64,000 bases of DNA from Balanoglossus misakiensis. Its lineage: Eukaryota > Hemichordata. The notes beneath the pieces are model-generated. The model searched no databases. It was not told the DNA's origin and saw only the letters and a program-made list of their open reading frames with translations. Both the position numbers and the translations under genes were made by a program. Positions 46,833 to 57,447 of the stretch are shown one piece after another; the stretch's first letter is position 1, and every line of letters begins with the position of its first letter. Location of the stretch: NCBI GenBank assembly GCA_040954595.2, contig CM082578.2, positions 3,720,001 to 3,784,000 of the forward strand, in the 5' to 3' direction.

Positions 46833-47016
46833 TGTTGTGATTGCCGATGTCTCACCTTAGTGGGTAAAGGATACTAATCAAAGGTTTCTAAGGGTCTCTT
46901 GGAGGTCAGTAAAAGGCGTGCTGCTTGGTCTCTGTTCTAAGGTGGAAGAGGTAGAATAAACTATTTCCGCCCAAGGGGTGGGTAGGGTCAGTGACGTCAT
47001 GGGCAGATCCACAACA
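46833..47016 (-). repeat. 3' LTR of copy 2 (184 bp)
   Basis: Related to copy 1 LTRs at both ends and around TTTCCGCCCA and TGACGTCATGGGCAG, but the middle differs, so the copies belong to two subfamilies. Confidence 0.9.
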
Positions 47017-47108
47017 CTCATCCCCACCATATTTTGAAGGGCTTCGTCTTCTTCCCCCAAAACACCGGGGGATAACACAACATAGAACACAGCGATAACA
47101 AAATAGAA

Positions 47109-48442
47109 ATATAGCTTCAAGCAGCGATGACGGGCACAAGCTTAAGCCGAAGGTCAAAGGTCATATGTGGTCACCCAAAAATTGGCCAAAAAGTTTTGAC
47201 CCCCACACTAATCCAGGTCCAACAGAAACCAGACCTGTAGCCCTATTGGTTTGTCTGAAATAAGATATGCGCATAATTAATGATGTAAAGTGTAAGACTC
47301 TATCAATAGTTCGATCCATCCAAACACAAATGCTGTACCTGTTCTGGATGCCGAGATATAGGAAAGTAGGTCAAAGGTCACCTGAGGCCATCCGAAAGTT
47401 TAGCAAAAAAAATTGACCCCATACCAGTCCAGGTCCAACAAAAATCAGGCCTCTAACCCTATTGGTTCGCCTAGAATTAGATATGCACATAATTAATGAG
47501 GTAAAGTATTAGGCTTCATTAGGAGTTCCATGCCTTCAAATGCCAAGGCTGTATCTGCGCTGGTTGCCGAGATATGGTAAAGTAGGTCAAAGGTCACCTG
47601 AGGTCACCCAAAATTTGGCAAGAAATTTTAACCCCATACTGGTCCATGTTCAACAAAAATCAAACCTCTAGCCCTATTGGCTAGCCTGGAATTAGGTATG
47701 CACATAATTAATGAGATATGCAGGTGTCACAGGTGACTCCTAATTTTGTCTTTTCAATTTTAGTCACAACCCTCCAAACGCCAAGTCTGTACCTGCTGTG
47801 GATGCCGAGATATAGGAAAGTAGGTCAAAGGTCACCTGAGGTCACCCAAAATTTGGGCAAAAATTTTTGATCCCATACTGGTCCATGTCCCACAAGAACA
47901 AAACCTCTAGCCGTACCAGTTAGCCTGGAATTAGGTATGCACATAATTAATGAGTTAAGCAGGTGTTACAGGTAAGCCCAAAATTTTGCCTTTTATTGTG
48001 GTCCCATTCTGCTCACGGGCCAATAGAGAGTCACTGTACAGGACCATTGCACAGCCGGCGTGGACATAGCGTCATAGCTTAACTATAGAAAATATAGGCC
48101 TATGGCTGGGTCCAAAAAAATGAAAAATAAAAAAATCTTCTTCTCAAAATAGACTTGGCCCATGGCCTTGGCATTTGGCATGTAGGACACTGACCACATG
48201 GTCTGCAAAAATCACTAAAAGAATTTTGATATCTCCATTCATATGCAAATTAGGCCCATTTGAAAACTTTGCCCATATATGGTCATCAGGTCACATGACT
48301 AATTAAACATTCACAGGGATACTGCACCAGCTCTCATAGGCCTGCACCATTGTGCCAAGTTTGAGATTTGTAGGTTCAGCCGTTTTCAAGATCTACCTGA
48401 GCAAAAAAACTACACAAGAAAAAAAAAAAAAAAAAAAAAAAG
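47109..48442 (+). repeat. Block unit 1 with poly-A tail
   Basis: About 1,334 bp with several A blocks and a 21-base A run at about 48420-48441. Confidence 0.85.
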
Positions 48443-49313
48443 AATATAGCTGCAAGCAGCGATGACGGGCACAAGCTTAAGCCGAAGGTCAAAGGTCATA
48501 TGTGGTCACCCAAAATTTGGGCAAAAAGTTTTGACCCCCATACTAGTCCAGGTCCAACAAAAACCTGACGTCTAGCCCTATTGGTTTGTCTGAAATTAGA
48601 AATGCACATAATTAATGATGTAAAGTGTAAGACTCCATTAATAGTTCGATCCATCCAAACACAAATGATGTACCTGTTCTGGATGCCGAGATATAGCAAA
48701 GTAGGTCAAATGTCACCTGAGGTCACCCAATATTTGCGCAAAATTTTTGACCCCATACTGATCCATGTCCCACAAGAACAAAACCTCTAGCCCTATTAGT
48801 TAGCCTGGAATTAGGTATGCACATATTTAATGAGTTAAGCAGGTGTTACAGGTGAGCCCAAAATTTTGCCTTTTATTGTGGTCCCATTCTGCTCACGGGC
48901 CAATAGAGAGTCACTGTACAGGACCATTGCACAGCCAACGTGGACATAGCGTGATAGCTTAACTATAGAAAGTATAGGCCTATGGCTCGGTCCAAAAATA
49001 TGAAAAATAAAAAAATCTTCTTCTCAAAATAGACTTGGCCCACGGCCTTGACATTTGGCATGTAGGACACTGACCACATGGTCTGCAAAAATCGCTAAAA
49101 GAATTTTGATATCTCCATTCATATGCAAATTAGGCCCATGTGAAAACTTTGCCCATATATGGTCATCAGGTCACATGACTTATTAAACATTCACGAGGGT
49201 ACAGCACCAGCTCTCATAGGCCTGCACCACTGTGCTAAGTTTGAGATTTGTAGGTTCAGCCGTTTTCAAGATCCTGTTGGGCAAAAAAACGACACAAGAA
49301 AAAAAAAAAGAAG
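48443..49313 (+). repeat. Block unit 2, shortened
   Basis: 871 bp: the same head and end as its neighbours but about two A blocks fewer. Confidence 0.85.
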
Positions 49314-50401
49314 AATATAGCTGCAAGCAGCGATGACGGGCACAAGCTTAAGCCGAAGGTCAAAGGTCATATGTGGTCACCCAAAAATTGGGCAAAAAGT
49401 TTTGACCCCCATACTAGTCCAGGTCCAACAGAAACCAGACCTCTAGCCCTATTGGTTTGTCTGAAATTAGATATGCGCATAATTAATGATGTAAAGTGTA
49501 AGACTCTATTAATAGTTCGATCCATCCAAACACAAATGCTGTACCTGTTCTGGATGCCGAGATATAGGAAAGTAGGTCAAAGGTCACCTGAGGCCATCCA
49601 AAAGTTTAGCAAAAAAATTTGACCCCATACCAGTCCAGGTCCAACAAAAATCAGGCCTCTAACCCTATTGGTTCGCCTAGAATTAGATATGCACATAATT
49701 AATGAGGTAAAGTATTAGGCTTCATTAGGAGTTCCATGCCTCCAAATGCCAAGGCTGTATCTGCGCTGGTTGCCGAGATATGGTAAAGTAGGTCAAAGGT
49801 CACCTGAGGTCACCCAAAATTTGGCAAGAAATTTTAACCCCATACTGGTCCATGTCCCACAAGAACAAAACCTCTAGCCGTATTAGTTAGCCTGGAATTA
49901 GGTATGCACATAATTAATGAGTTAAGCAGGTGTTACAGGTGAGCCCAAAATGTTGCCATTTATTGTGGTCCCATTCTGCTCACGGGCCAATAGAGAGTCA
50001 CTGTACAGGACCATTGCACAGCCGGCGTGGACATAGCGTCATAGCTTAACTATAGAAAATATAGGCCTATGGCTGGGTCCAAAAATATGAAAAATAAAAA
50101 ATCTTCTTCTCAAAATAGACTTGGCCCATGGCCTTGACATTTGGCATGTAGGACACTGACCACATGGTCTGCAAAAATCGCTAAAAGAATTTTGATATCT
50201 CCATTCATATGCAAATTAGGTCCATTTGAAAACTTTGCCCATATATGGTCATCAGGTCACATGACTAATTAAACATTCACAGGGATACTGCACCAGCTCT
50301 CATAGGCCTGCACCATTGTGCCAAGTTTGAGATTTGTAGGTTCAGCCGTTTTCAAGATCTACCTGAGCAAAAAAACTGCACAAGAAAAAAAAAAAAAAGA
50401 T
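49314..50401 (+). repeat. Block unit 3 with poly-A tail
   Basis: About 1,088 bp, head GCTGCAAGCAGCGATGACGG, ending in an A run at 50384-50398. Confidence 0.85.
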
Positions 50402-50558
50402 GAAAAACCCCAGTAATACCAATAGGGCACAAGCCTGCTTGGCTTGTGCCCTAAAAAAACCCAGTAATACCAATAGGGCACAAGCCTGCTTGGCTTGTGC
50501 CCTAATGAAAAACCCCAGTAATACCAATAGGGCACAAGCCTGCTTGGCTTGTGCCCTA
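50402..50558. repeat. Three hairpin modules of the GGGCACAAGC type
   Basis: Each is AAACCCCAGTAATACCAATA followed by stem AGGGCACAAGCC/GGCTTGTGCCCT with loop TGCTT. The stem matches this family's own head, GACGGGCACAAGC. Confidence 0.95.
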
Positions 50559-50795
50559 AAAATAGAATGTCCAGCTGGGCTTTACTGGGTATGCCCCACT
50601 GGTCGGCCTGTTTGTTTCATTTCCCCTTTTTGACAAAAATTTCCTCCAGTTGGGCTTTACAGGATATGCCCCACTAGTCGTTTGCTGAATACAAATTCCC
50701 TCTGGATCCAAATTCCCCAGTTACTTCCCGTCCTTCCCCTATACATGTATTTGGCCTTTCGGGCAAAACCCCTGGTACCCCCATCCCCAAAATTA

Positions 50796-51176
50796 GGCTC
50801 CCAAAATCCCCACCAACATCAGGGCCAGGGCATGGACATCACTGGCGGGTGGATCCTTCCTCGCGCCTCTGATGTGGAGTATTACTGGCTTATCTTCTGG
50901 TGCCTCTTCCAACAGCTGTTGGAGGGCTTCCTCCTGTTGGCCCCATTCGTGGACGGGCACGGTTCTGTCAAGGCCTATCTCGCCCATGGCCGCTACCAGG
51001 GGATGAGTTACCAGTCCACGAATCTGCTGCATCAGCTCCCTTGTCAGTTTCTTTACCTTTTTGGGGTGAAGCCCGACCGCCACTTTCCACCCCTGCTCCC
51101 TAAGCAGGAAGTGGTGACACCTTCGCTTCGGTGAGCCTGGGCTCTCATGTGGTCCGAGTGGAAGTGGGTATCTATA
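50796..51176 (-). pseudogene. TatD-family metal-dependent nuclease, N-terminal half
   Basis: TatD enzymes are TIM-barrel metal-dependent 3'-5' exonucleases/DNases. The minus strand shows, in order, AIDTHFHSDHM (HxH ligand pair), WKVAVGLHPKK (GxHP), AAMGEIGLDRTVPVHEWGQQ (GEIGLD with the Glu ligand and the W..Q pattern) and KPVILHIRG (His ligand). The HxH part and the rest are in adjacent frames. The C-terminal half with the last His and the final Asp motif is not recognisable; a ~75-bp duplication of CAGTGGGGCATACCCAG-like sequence follows. Nuclease activity from this copy is therefore unlikely, but the ancestral element clearly carried the domain. Confidence 0.85.
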
Positions 51177-51229
51177 GCCTGGGATAGCCCCCTGGCTGGT
51201 GATGCTGCACTTGGTCGTCTCATTTCTGG

Positions 51230-51610
51230 GCTTCCGGCGCTTGCTTGGGGCTGTTTCCCTCGGGGCCAATTCTTGATGGTTTCTCTCTCCGCCGGCGACA
51301 GGTCCACCAGGAGCGTGAGGAGCACCCTCCAGTGAGTCAACACCGCTGGTGTGCTGGGTGGCGACAAACGTATCTTCTGGGGCACTTCCCACTCCATTCG
51401 GTGGCACACTCTTCTCATCACTTCCACACCCTCCGGGAGAATCTTCGCTGTCACCGGAAGACGCCCGAGGCCATGCGTTAGAAAGTAGTGGAATAGGGCG
51501 ACGATGGGCTGCTCCGCCCCCACAAGTAACTGGGTTAGGCCCCAGCAAACCGACTATGGCATCCAGGTCGATATTGCGGGTGCCTCCCCGCATGTAGGGG
51601 GGTAAATGGC
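51230..51610 (-). pseudogene. Helical accessory segment between zinc finger and TatD
   Basis: MGAEQPIVALFHYFLTHGLG with PEGVEVMRRVCHRMEWEVPQ and RVLLTLLVDLSPAERETIKN suggests an alpha-helical domain. I do not recognise it. Copy 1 lacks it, and it overlaps an alternative frame that continues from the finger. Confidence 0.5.
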
Positions 51611-51690
51611 ATTTATACACGTGTTCCTTCAGCCATTTGGATGAATGCCCGCAATCCGGGATGGGGCAAGTTGACTCTTTCCCCGGAATT
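51605..51690 (-). CDS. C2H2-type zinc finger of copy 2
   Basis: The minus strand encodes STCPIPDCGHSSKWLKEHVY followed by KCHL, a C-x4-C...H-x4-H finger with the usual hydrophobic W-L between. It lies between the protease linker and the TatD part and is absent from copy 1. Confidence 0.7.
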
Positions 51691-51722
51691 GGGCAGAAGG
51701 ACGTTTTCTCGCGGGGCTGTGG

Positions 51723-52570
51723 TCATGGTGCCGCTGCTGATTTCTTTCCAGATGGGGGCCCTTCCACTGTCCCCGAGAGGTCAGGTGGCCTCTCTGGGCT
51801 TGCTTTCTCAGGTGGCCTCCCCTGCTCATCCTCTGGCGGCCTTTCCTCTACCCTCTCCACCGATGCTGACTCCACTCGAGGGCGGGATCCCGCAGATTTC
51901 CAGCGCCTGCTCGAACGGCTTCTCCTCCTCCTCCTGCGCCTGATGGTGGCTGTCGAGGACGCAGTGCGAGTTGGGTTTGGTAGATGTCCCGCTGGCCTTA
52001 GGATCAGTCCTCTGGGCAATGTAACCTTTGCCACTTTCCCTTTCGTCCCTTGCCGACCATATGTCATGTGTACACTTTCACCCCCAAACCGCAACTGATT
52101 TCTTCGCATATCTAGAATCACTCTCCTTGACCGCATACAGTCTGCCCCTAGCAACATGTCATCTCCTATCGGCGCTACATACACATCCTCTGTGAATTTG
52201 GTCCTTCCCAACTTCAGACGCAAAGGACCTACTTTATGGGCTTTCATTTCCATTTCACGCCCTGCAGTTTGCATGATGGTGGTTTTGAGTACTGGGGGCG
52301 GTTCCCAAGACGGCTAAAGAGACGGTCTGAAATGATGGTGACTTCTGCTGCCGTGTCTACTACTGCCTGTACTTTAATCCCTTCAACTAAAATGGGCACA
52401 CTGTACATAGACCCTGACACTAACTGACATATAGTTATGGGCTGGGTGTCATCACCGCTGGGGGGGTTCATTTGCTGTGGATTCATCAGCGTCCGAATTC
52501 GGGGAATCATACTCCTGTTCGTCCAAAGACTCCCCTGACGAGTTGTACTGTTCGTCGGTTCGTGCATCCC
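51723..52570 (-). pseudogene. Retropepsin and basic linker of copy 2
   Basis: AVVDTAAEVTIISDRLFSRL, then after a frame change DMLLGADCMRSRRVILDMRR; then an Arg/Ser/Pro-rich linker (RRRRRRSRSSRRWKSAG). The frame change is at a G5 run near 52300. Confidence 0.8.
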
Positions 52571-52839
52571 TAGGGTGTAGATAGAACCCGTGCCCTTGCA
52601 ATGTATTGTCAGTGTGGGTATCTAAAGTGGCCTGACACACTGACCCCTCTTCTCGGATTTTGGCACAACCCTTGGTGTCAGTGTGTGTTGTCACCCTGCC
52701 AATTCCATTTCCTCCCCCCTTCACTTTGGGATCATTTCTTCTGAGTATTGGGCCCTTTGGTGGCTCCTGGGTCAAACTTAGGCCCTCTGGTCTGACCCTT
52801 TCCCGTTTAAATGCTCAGCGAATGTTACCCGTTTCTCCC

Positions 52840-54330
52840 CGGAATCTGAGGTCACTCTTTCCCTTCCCTTGGGGCATTCCCTACAGAAGTGTCCAGGTTC
52901 CCCACAGTTAAATCATTCCCGTCCCCTAGGGGAGGGTGACCGAGACCGGCCTGCCTCGCGTGAGGATAGGGCAACCACTGTCTTTCTCAAACTCTCTAAA
53001 GTTTTGGCCATTTCAGTCATTTGTTCGCGAAGGGTATTTATCCCGGGACTGGGACTCAGGTTACATGTACGTGGGGTTCGAAACCTCTCCCGCGAGCCTG
53101 TTCCGCTGTCGGTGGGTGATAAATCCCGATCTCTGGGGGGTCGCTCCCGAGTGGCTGATCGCACGCGTATGAACACGTCGTCGCTATCTGTCTCAGATGT
53201 TACTCGTTTTACTTCCCAGCGTGAGGTTCGGTGGCCAAAGATCTCGCGATTGTTATATTGGAACCAACGTATTTGGTCTATGGCCTCTTCCATGGAGGAT
53301 GCGCGTTGGTTAGCAACGTAAAGCCCTGCCTCGCGATCGGAGCATCCCTGACAAAACTTCATTATTGCCTGACGGTCCATAGCGCGTTCCGTCAGTTCGG
53401 GGAAAGCGTTTGTCGCGAGGGACAGGATTCGATCGGCCCATTTTTCGGCTAGGACTGCTTCCCGCTTGAGAGGGTGGGCCATAGTACATGGGATAGGGGG
53501 TCCCCGGTACTGGAGGGGCGCCACCACGGTTTTCGGTGGGAAATCGCCAATCAGCGCGTTCGTAGGGGCTGGCTGGGAGCGGTGTGGACCCCATCGGATA
53601 TGGTGGCGGTGGGGTAAAATACCTTGGGAAGTTCTCTGGTGGATATTGCGGAGACATTCCAACCGGATTCCATGGGTAACCGCTTTGCTCTGTCGTGTGG
53701 AAATTATCCCTGTCTCTCGGTCCCCTCCCTCCTCCTTCATTTGGGTCTGACCCTTCATGGCCATTTTGTGAGAAACGGACCTTACGTCGCAAAGCACTTC
53801 TGGATTTTGGCCCGGGACACCCCTCCCCATCGCTGGCTCTACCTGACCCCCTGCAGTACTCACTTGCTGTGGGAGGGTAACCCCCACTATCCAATTCTCG
53901 ATGTTGGCCCATTTTCTCCCCTCCCCTGGGAAATGGGGTTGTCTTGGGCACTGTACTATTCCCCCTCCCATACTCCAGTGATGACTGATCACTTTTGCTA
54001 GCCAGCTCTGAAACTGGGATTTCCGGTGGCCCCTGGAATTTCCCCGTTTTGCGTGTATTTCTGCAGGCCGGTGTTTGCCAGTCCTCATCACTACTGCTAC
54101 TGTAGATATTTGAGTTGGTCGGAACTGGGGGAAGTTCAGCTTCCCTTATTTCATAAGACACCATTTCGTGAAATTCAGGTGTGAGCCTGAGACGGGGGAT
54201 TTCCCCTAATGTTTCTTTTTAGACCCTCCCGTATCTATTTCTGGCTCTCAAGATTGCCTTTGCCACTTTTTTACCTACCCCTGGCAAGGTCTTAAGGGTC
54301 ATGAGGTCACATGTGTTGATATAAACTGGA
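52840..54330 (-). pseudogene. Gag-like polyprotein of copy 2, internally deleted
   Basis: It retains TLKTLPGVGKKVAKAIL near 54270, then a TAA within GRV*KETL, the Pro/Tyr-rich region, and after a junction near 53455 the late capsid part ADRILSLATNAFPELTERAM with EAGLYVANQRASSMEEAIDQ. About 450 bp of capsid present in copy 1 is missing. About 140 bp (53715-53855) present here is absent from copy 1. The first CCHC Cys codon is TGA. Confidence 0.75.
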
Positions 54331-54898
54331 CCCCTGGAGGCCATGATGATGTGATCTATTGGCCCTTTAAACACACTAATTATTAACTACACACTCCCTC
54401 ACACTCGAGACAACACGTAGGGTTTACACGAGTGAACCCTTTAAAGAATAATCTCAATCACACAAAAGCTCACTCCCACACAAAAGAAACTTCTATGCGT
54501 ACAGAGAAAAGTTCTCTGCGCATGCGCCGACCGCTACCCCAAACACGTTTTGGGAATGAAGACCCTCTAACAATGGAAAAAAGGCCCTACGTGCCAAGCT
54601 CGCGGCCGAATTTCCGCCCACGCGGTAGTGGGGAAAAACACAGAAAATTGACTCAAACTACCTCCGAAACCCTGGTACCTACCCAGTACCGTCCCTAAAC
54701 TTCGTTAAACAATCCCCGCGGTCCCCGAGAGTTTGCCCAGTGTCTTCTGGCCCCGGCAATCCACGATATCCCGTTTTTCCTATGCCCAGAAAAACCCCAC
54801 GTCGCACCCGGACGCAATCGCTGAATTCCGACCACACAGAAACACCACTCTCCCTCCCCCGCGTATCAAAAAAAGCAGTTCCCCGCACTAGGCTCGAA

Positions 54899-54916
54899 CA
54901 CAGGCTCGCAGCGCCA
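54899..54916 (-). other. Primer-binding site of copy 2
   Basis: The same TGGCGCTGCGAGCCTGTG one base inside the 5' LTR as in copy 1. Confidence 0.65.
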
Positions 54917-54917
54917 A

Positions 54918-55101
54918 TGTTGTGATTGCCGATGTCTCACCTTAGTGGGTAAAGGATACTAATCAAAGGTTTCTAAGGGTCTCTTGGAGGTCGGTAAAAG
55001 GCGTGCTGCTTGGTCTCTGCTCTAAGGTGGAAGAGGTAGAATAAACTATTTCCGCCCAAGGGGTGGGTAGGGTCAGTGACGTCATGAGCAGATCCACAAC
55101 A
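54918..55101 (-). promoter_or_regulatory. 5' LTR of copy 2 (184 bp)
   Basis: Three differences from the 3' LTR: GGTCGG/GGTCAG, CTGCTC/CTGTTC and CATGAG/CATGGG. TGACGTCA is retained. Confidence 0.9.
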
Positions 55102-55105
55102 TAAG

Positions 55106-55733
55106 CATATATCTTTACCAACATTTCCCACAGCAGAAGTAAAGCTGCAATTCTAGAAAGACAATTTGTCATTTTCCACCGCCTCTCACGTCATCTGCAT
55201 TAACATTTGCATTATTCAGATTCTAACGGGTAAAAATTCTTACTCGCTCAGGCGTTTATGTGTTCTAGGCATCACTATACAATTCCGTAAGTCATGAAAA
55301 AACACTTATTAGGAACACCGTGTCTTTGCAGTGCAAATTCTTAGCTAATTTCATTTTTCCGGGAGAACCGACCTTCGCGTGCACGCAGCGCTCGCGTTCA
55401 GAACAGTGACTTCCAAAAAACCTATCAGGACGATGCTTGATTGAATGTGTTCACTTCATTGAAAACCTCATTCCAGCGAGAGAACATTGATCTAAAGGCA
55501 CATGAGCGGCAACTGGATAAAAATAGCGTCCAGGACACATGTTGCTCTCTCAGTGTGTAGTCGATGATGAGCAGCATGTTTGGAGAACAGTGGTTTGGTA
55601 TATGGGTGAAAGGAACAATTTGCAAACACCAAGGTGAAATGCTGAACTGTTTTGCTCATGTAATATTCAATGCAGCCTGATAAGGTGCACGTATTATCAG
55701 TTACTCTTTCGTTTTCAATTATGATTTATTTAA
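55106..55733. other. Intergenic sequence, nothing recognised
   Basis: No gene or repeat recognised up to the hairpin element. Confidence 0.5.
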
Positions 55734-55873
55734 GCAATAAAACACCCCCAGCCATGGTATACCACGAGATTTTGACCAGTTCACGACATATACGCAGAGC
55801 GATAGCGAGTGCGTATATGGAGTTGAACTGGTCAAAATCGAGTGGTATACCATGGCTGGGGGTGTTTTATTGC
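55734..55873. mobile_element. 140-bp hairpin element
   Basis: Arms GCAATAAAACACCCCCAGCC and CCATGGTATACCACGAG (from 55734) return inverted to 55873; the loop is about AGAGCGATAGCGAGT. Confidence 0.8.
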
Positions 55874-55875
55874 TA

Positions 55876-56042
55876 TTATATTATGCCAGTATATTGAAAC
55901 TTGGCATAAAACATTTTAAAAAGGCATTTTCTTTGACTATGATATATGACTGTGGTATATGGCTAATATATCACGGTCACGTGTCGTGTCTCGACCAATC
56001 AAATAGCGTGATTTACACCATCAATATACTGGTATAATATAA
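55876..56042. mobile_element. 167-bp inverted-repeat element
   Basis: Arms TTATATTATGCCAGTATATTG and CAATATACTGGTATAATATAA, one or two mismatches. It directly adjoins the preceding hairpin element and may be part of one composite. Confidence 0.6.
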
Positions 56043-56302
56043 TTTGAAATTTACAATTTAATTGTGATTTTGAATCGGATTTAAAAAAACGAAAACGATT
56101 TTAAAAACGATTTGATTTTTTCAACCTTTGAACCCTGAACTCTGAACTTGCTGGTTGTCACGTGATACCAATAGACCAATGAAAAAAGTCTTCAGTCTTG
56201 TTTGATCACGTCCACTGCACTGTCACAACATAGACGGGAATCCATATTCCTTGCATGGCAGTACTTGTCTCCGCGTTTTCTGCAGTTGAGTTGTAAACAC
56301 AA

Positions 56303-56585
56303 AAAACTCGGCACATTCATGGACGCACTACGCCTCGTCCGATCGTAGCAAAGTTCAACTTCTATAAAGATAGAGAAGCGGTGAGAAAGTCGGCACGGAA
56401 TTTGCGGGGAACACACTTTGGGATATCAGAAGATTTTTTCAGACGAGATCCGGCAAGTGCGGAAAAGACTCTACCCAGTCATGAAAGCAGCGAAAAGGGA
56501 CAACAAACGAGTGAGGATGGTTGTTGACATACTGTATATTGATAACAGCTATATTCTGGTCCAGAGGCAAGGAGAAGCTACGTGA
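56303..56585 (+). pseudogene. L1/Tx1-like LINE ORF1 C-terminal fragment
   Basis: The plus strand encodes RTTPRPIVAKFNFYKDREAV, KSARNLRGTHFGISEDF and, after a one-base shift, EIRQVRKRLYPVMKAAKRDN then VDILYIDNSY. This matches the RNA-binding C-terminal region of L1-type ORF1 proteins (RPI..KF..YKDRE...LRGT..GISEDF). Confidence 0.75.
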
Positions 56586-56646
56586 CGACGATGGAAAGAA
56601 GAGAAGTCTAAAACATAACCAAAAGAACGGTACAGTTTAACATTCT

Positions 56647-57447
56647 ATGACAGTCAAATACATTTCTTTAAATACACATGGAATCAGAGGCTTTCTCAAA
56701 CGGAAGAAAGTTTTTAATTGGTTAAAAAAGCAAAAGTCACAGGTTTACTTCCTACAAGAAACTTACAGCAAACAATCGGATGAATTATTATGGTAGCAAC
56801 AGTGGGGAGAGGGGAGTATTTTCTTTTCTCGTGGTTCAGTACACAGCAAGGGCACGGCAATTTTGTTTTCAAAGAGTATTGAATTTTGTGTAAGAAACAA
56901 AATCTGTGACGATGACGGTCGTTACATTATATTGGATGTTATGCTTGAAGGTGACAATTACTTGTTATGCACCTGCCACAAATATTCACTGTCAAGCTGA
57001 ATTCTTTCGGGAAGTGATTATTTTGTTAAACAAATGTAATACATAGCCGATGGCAAATATTGTTATTGGTGGAGATTTCAACTGCAGCTATCGGTCGATG
57101 TTGTGGCAGGAGCTGGGCTGAGTATGTCACTGAGAAACATTCTGTAATTTCACAAATTGAGCAACTCATCACTGTTCTTGATCTTCAAGATATTTTTCGC
57201 GCCAAATATGGTGATAAGGCCAGGTTCACCTTTAGACAAAAGAATCCTTTCATGCAGTCACGTATTGATTTTTGGTTAATTTCGCACCACCTCCATGATG
57301 ATGTGAAAGCAGCGAATATTACTCCAAGTGTCTGTTCTGACCATTCAGCGATTGTCTTGCATTTGGAAAGGGATGACTTTGACCAAAGGAGAGGTCCTGG
57401 CCATTGGATTTTTAACAATGATCTATCCAGAAGACAGCTGGTATATT
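56647..57447 (+). pseudogene. L1/Tx1-like LINE endonuclease fragment
   Basis: YISLNTHGIRGFLKRKKVFN and VYFLQETYSK open an APE-type endonuclease. GGDFNCSY, FRQKNPFMQSRIDFWLIS and SDHSAIVLHL give the DFN, R-I-D-F and SDH motifs, ending GPGHWIFNNDLS. Several stops and shifts make it non-functional. It resumes at 61600. Confidence 0.75.

Larger units (their letters stand above)
47109..50558 (+). mobile_element. Three-unit hairpin-tailed repeat block inserted as one piece
   Basis: Copy 1 shows the empty site AACAAAAATAGAATGTCC. In copy 2 AAAATAGAA occurs on both sides of the block (47100-47108 and 50559-50567). Units start at 47109, 48443 and 49314 with ATAGCTGCAAGCAGCGATGA (one reads GCTTCAAGCAGC), end in poly-A, and the last is followed by three hairpin modules. 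They share the A-block sequence (GTAGGTCAAAGGTCACCTGA) with the 1-21.5 kb array. Confidence 0.85.
46833..55101 (-). mobile_element. LTR retroelement copy 2, Gag-protease-C2H2-TatD type, with nested repeat block
   Basis: LTRs of 184 bp (46833-47016, 54918-55101) differ at three positions by eye. TAAG flanks both ends (46829-46832, 55102-55105), and the termini are TGTTGTG...CACAACA as in copy 1. The minus-strand order matches copy 1 but keeps a C2H2 finger, a helical segment and a longer TatD part. A ~450-bp Gag capsid piece is missing, and a ~3.45-kb repeat block (47109-50558) sits between the TatD part and the 3' LTR. No RT or integrase motif is present. Confidence 0.88.
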
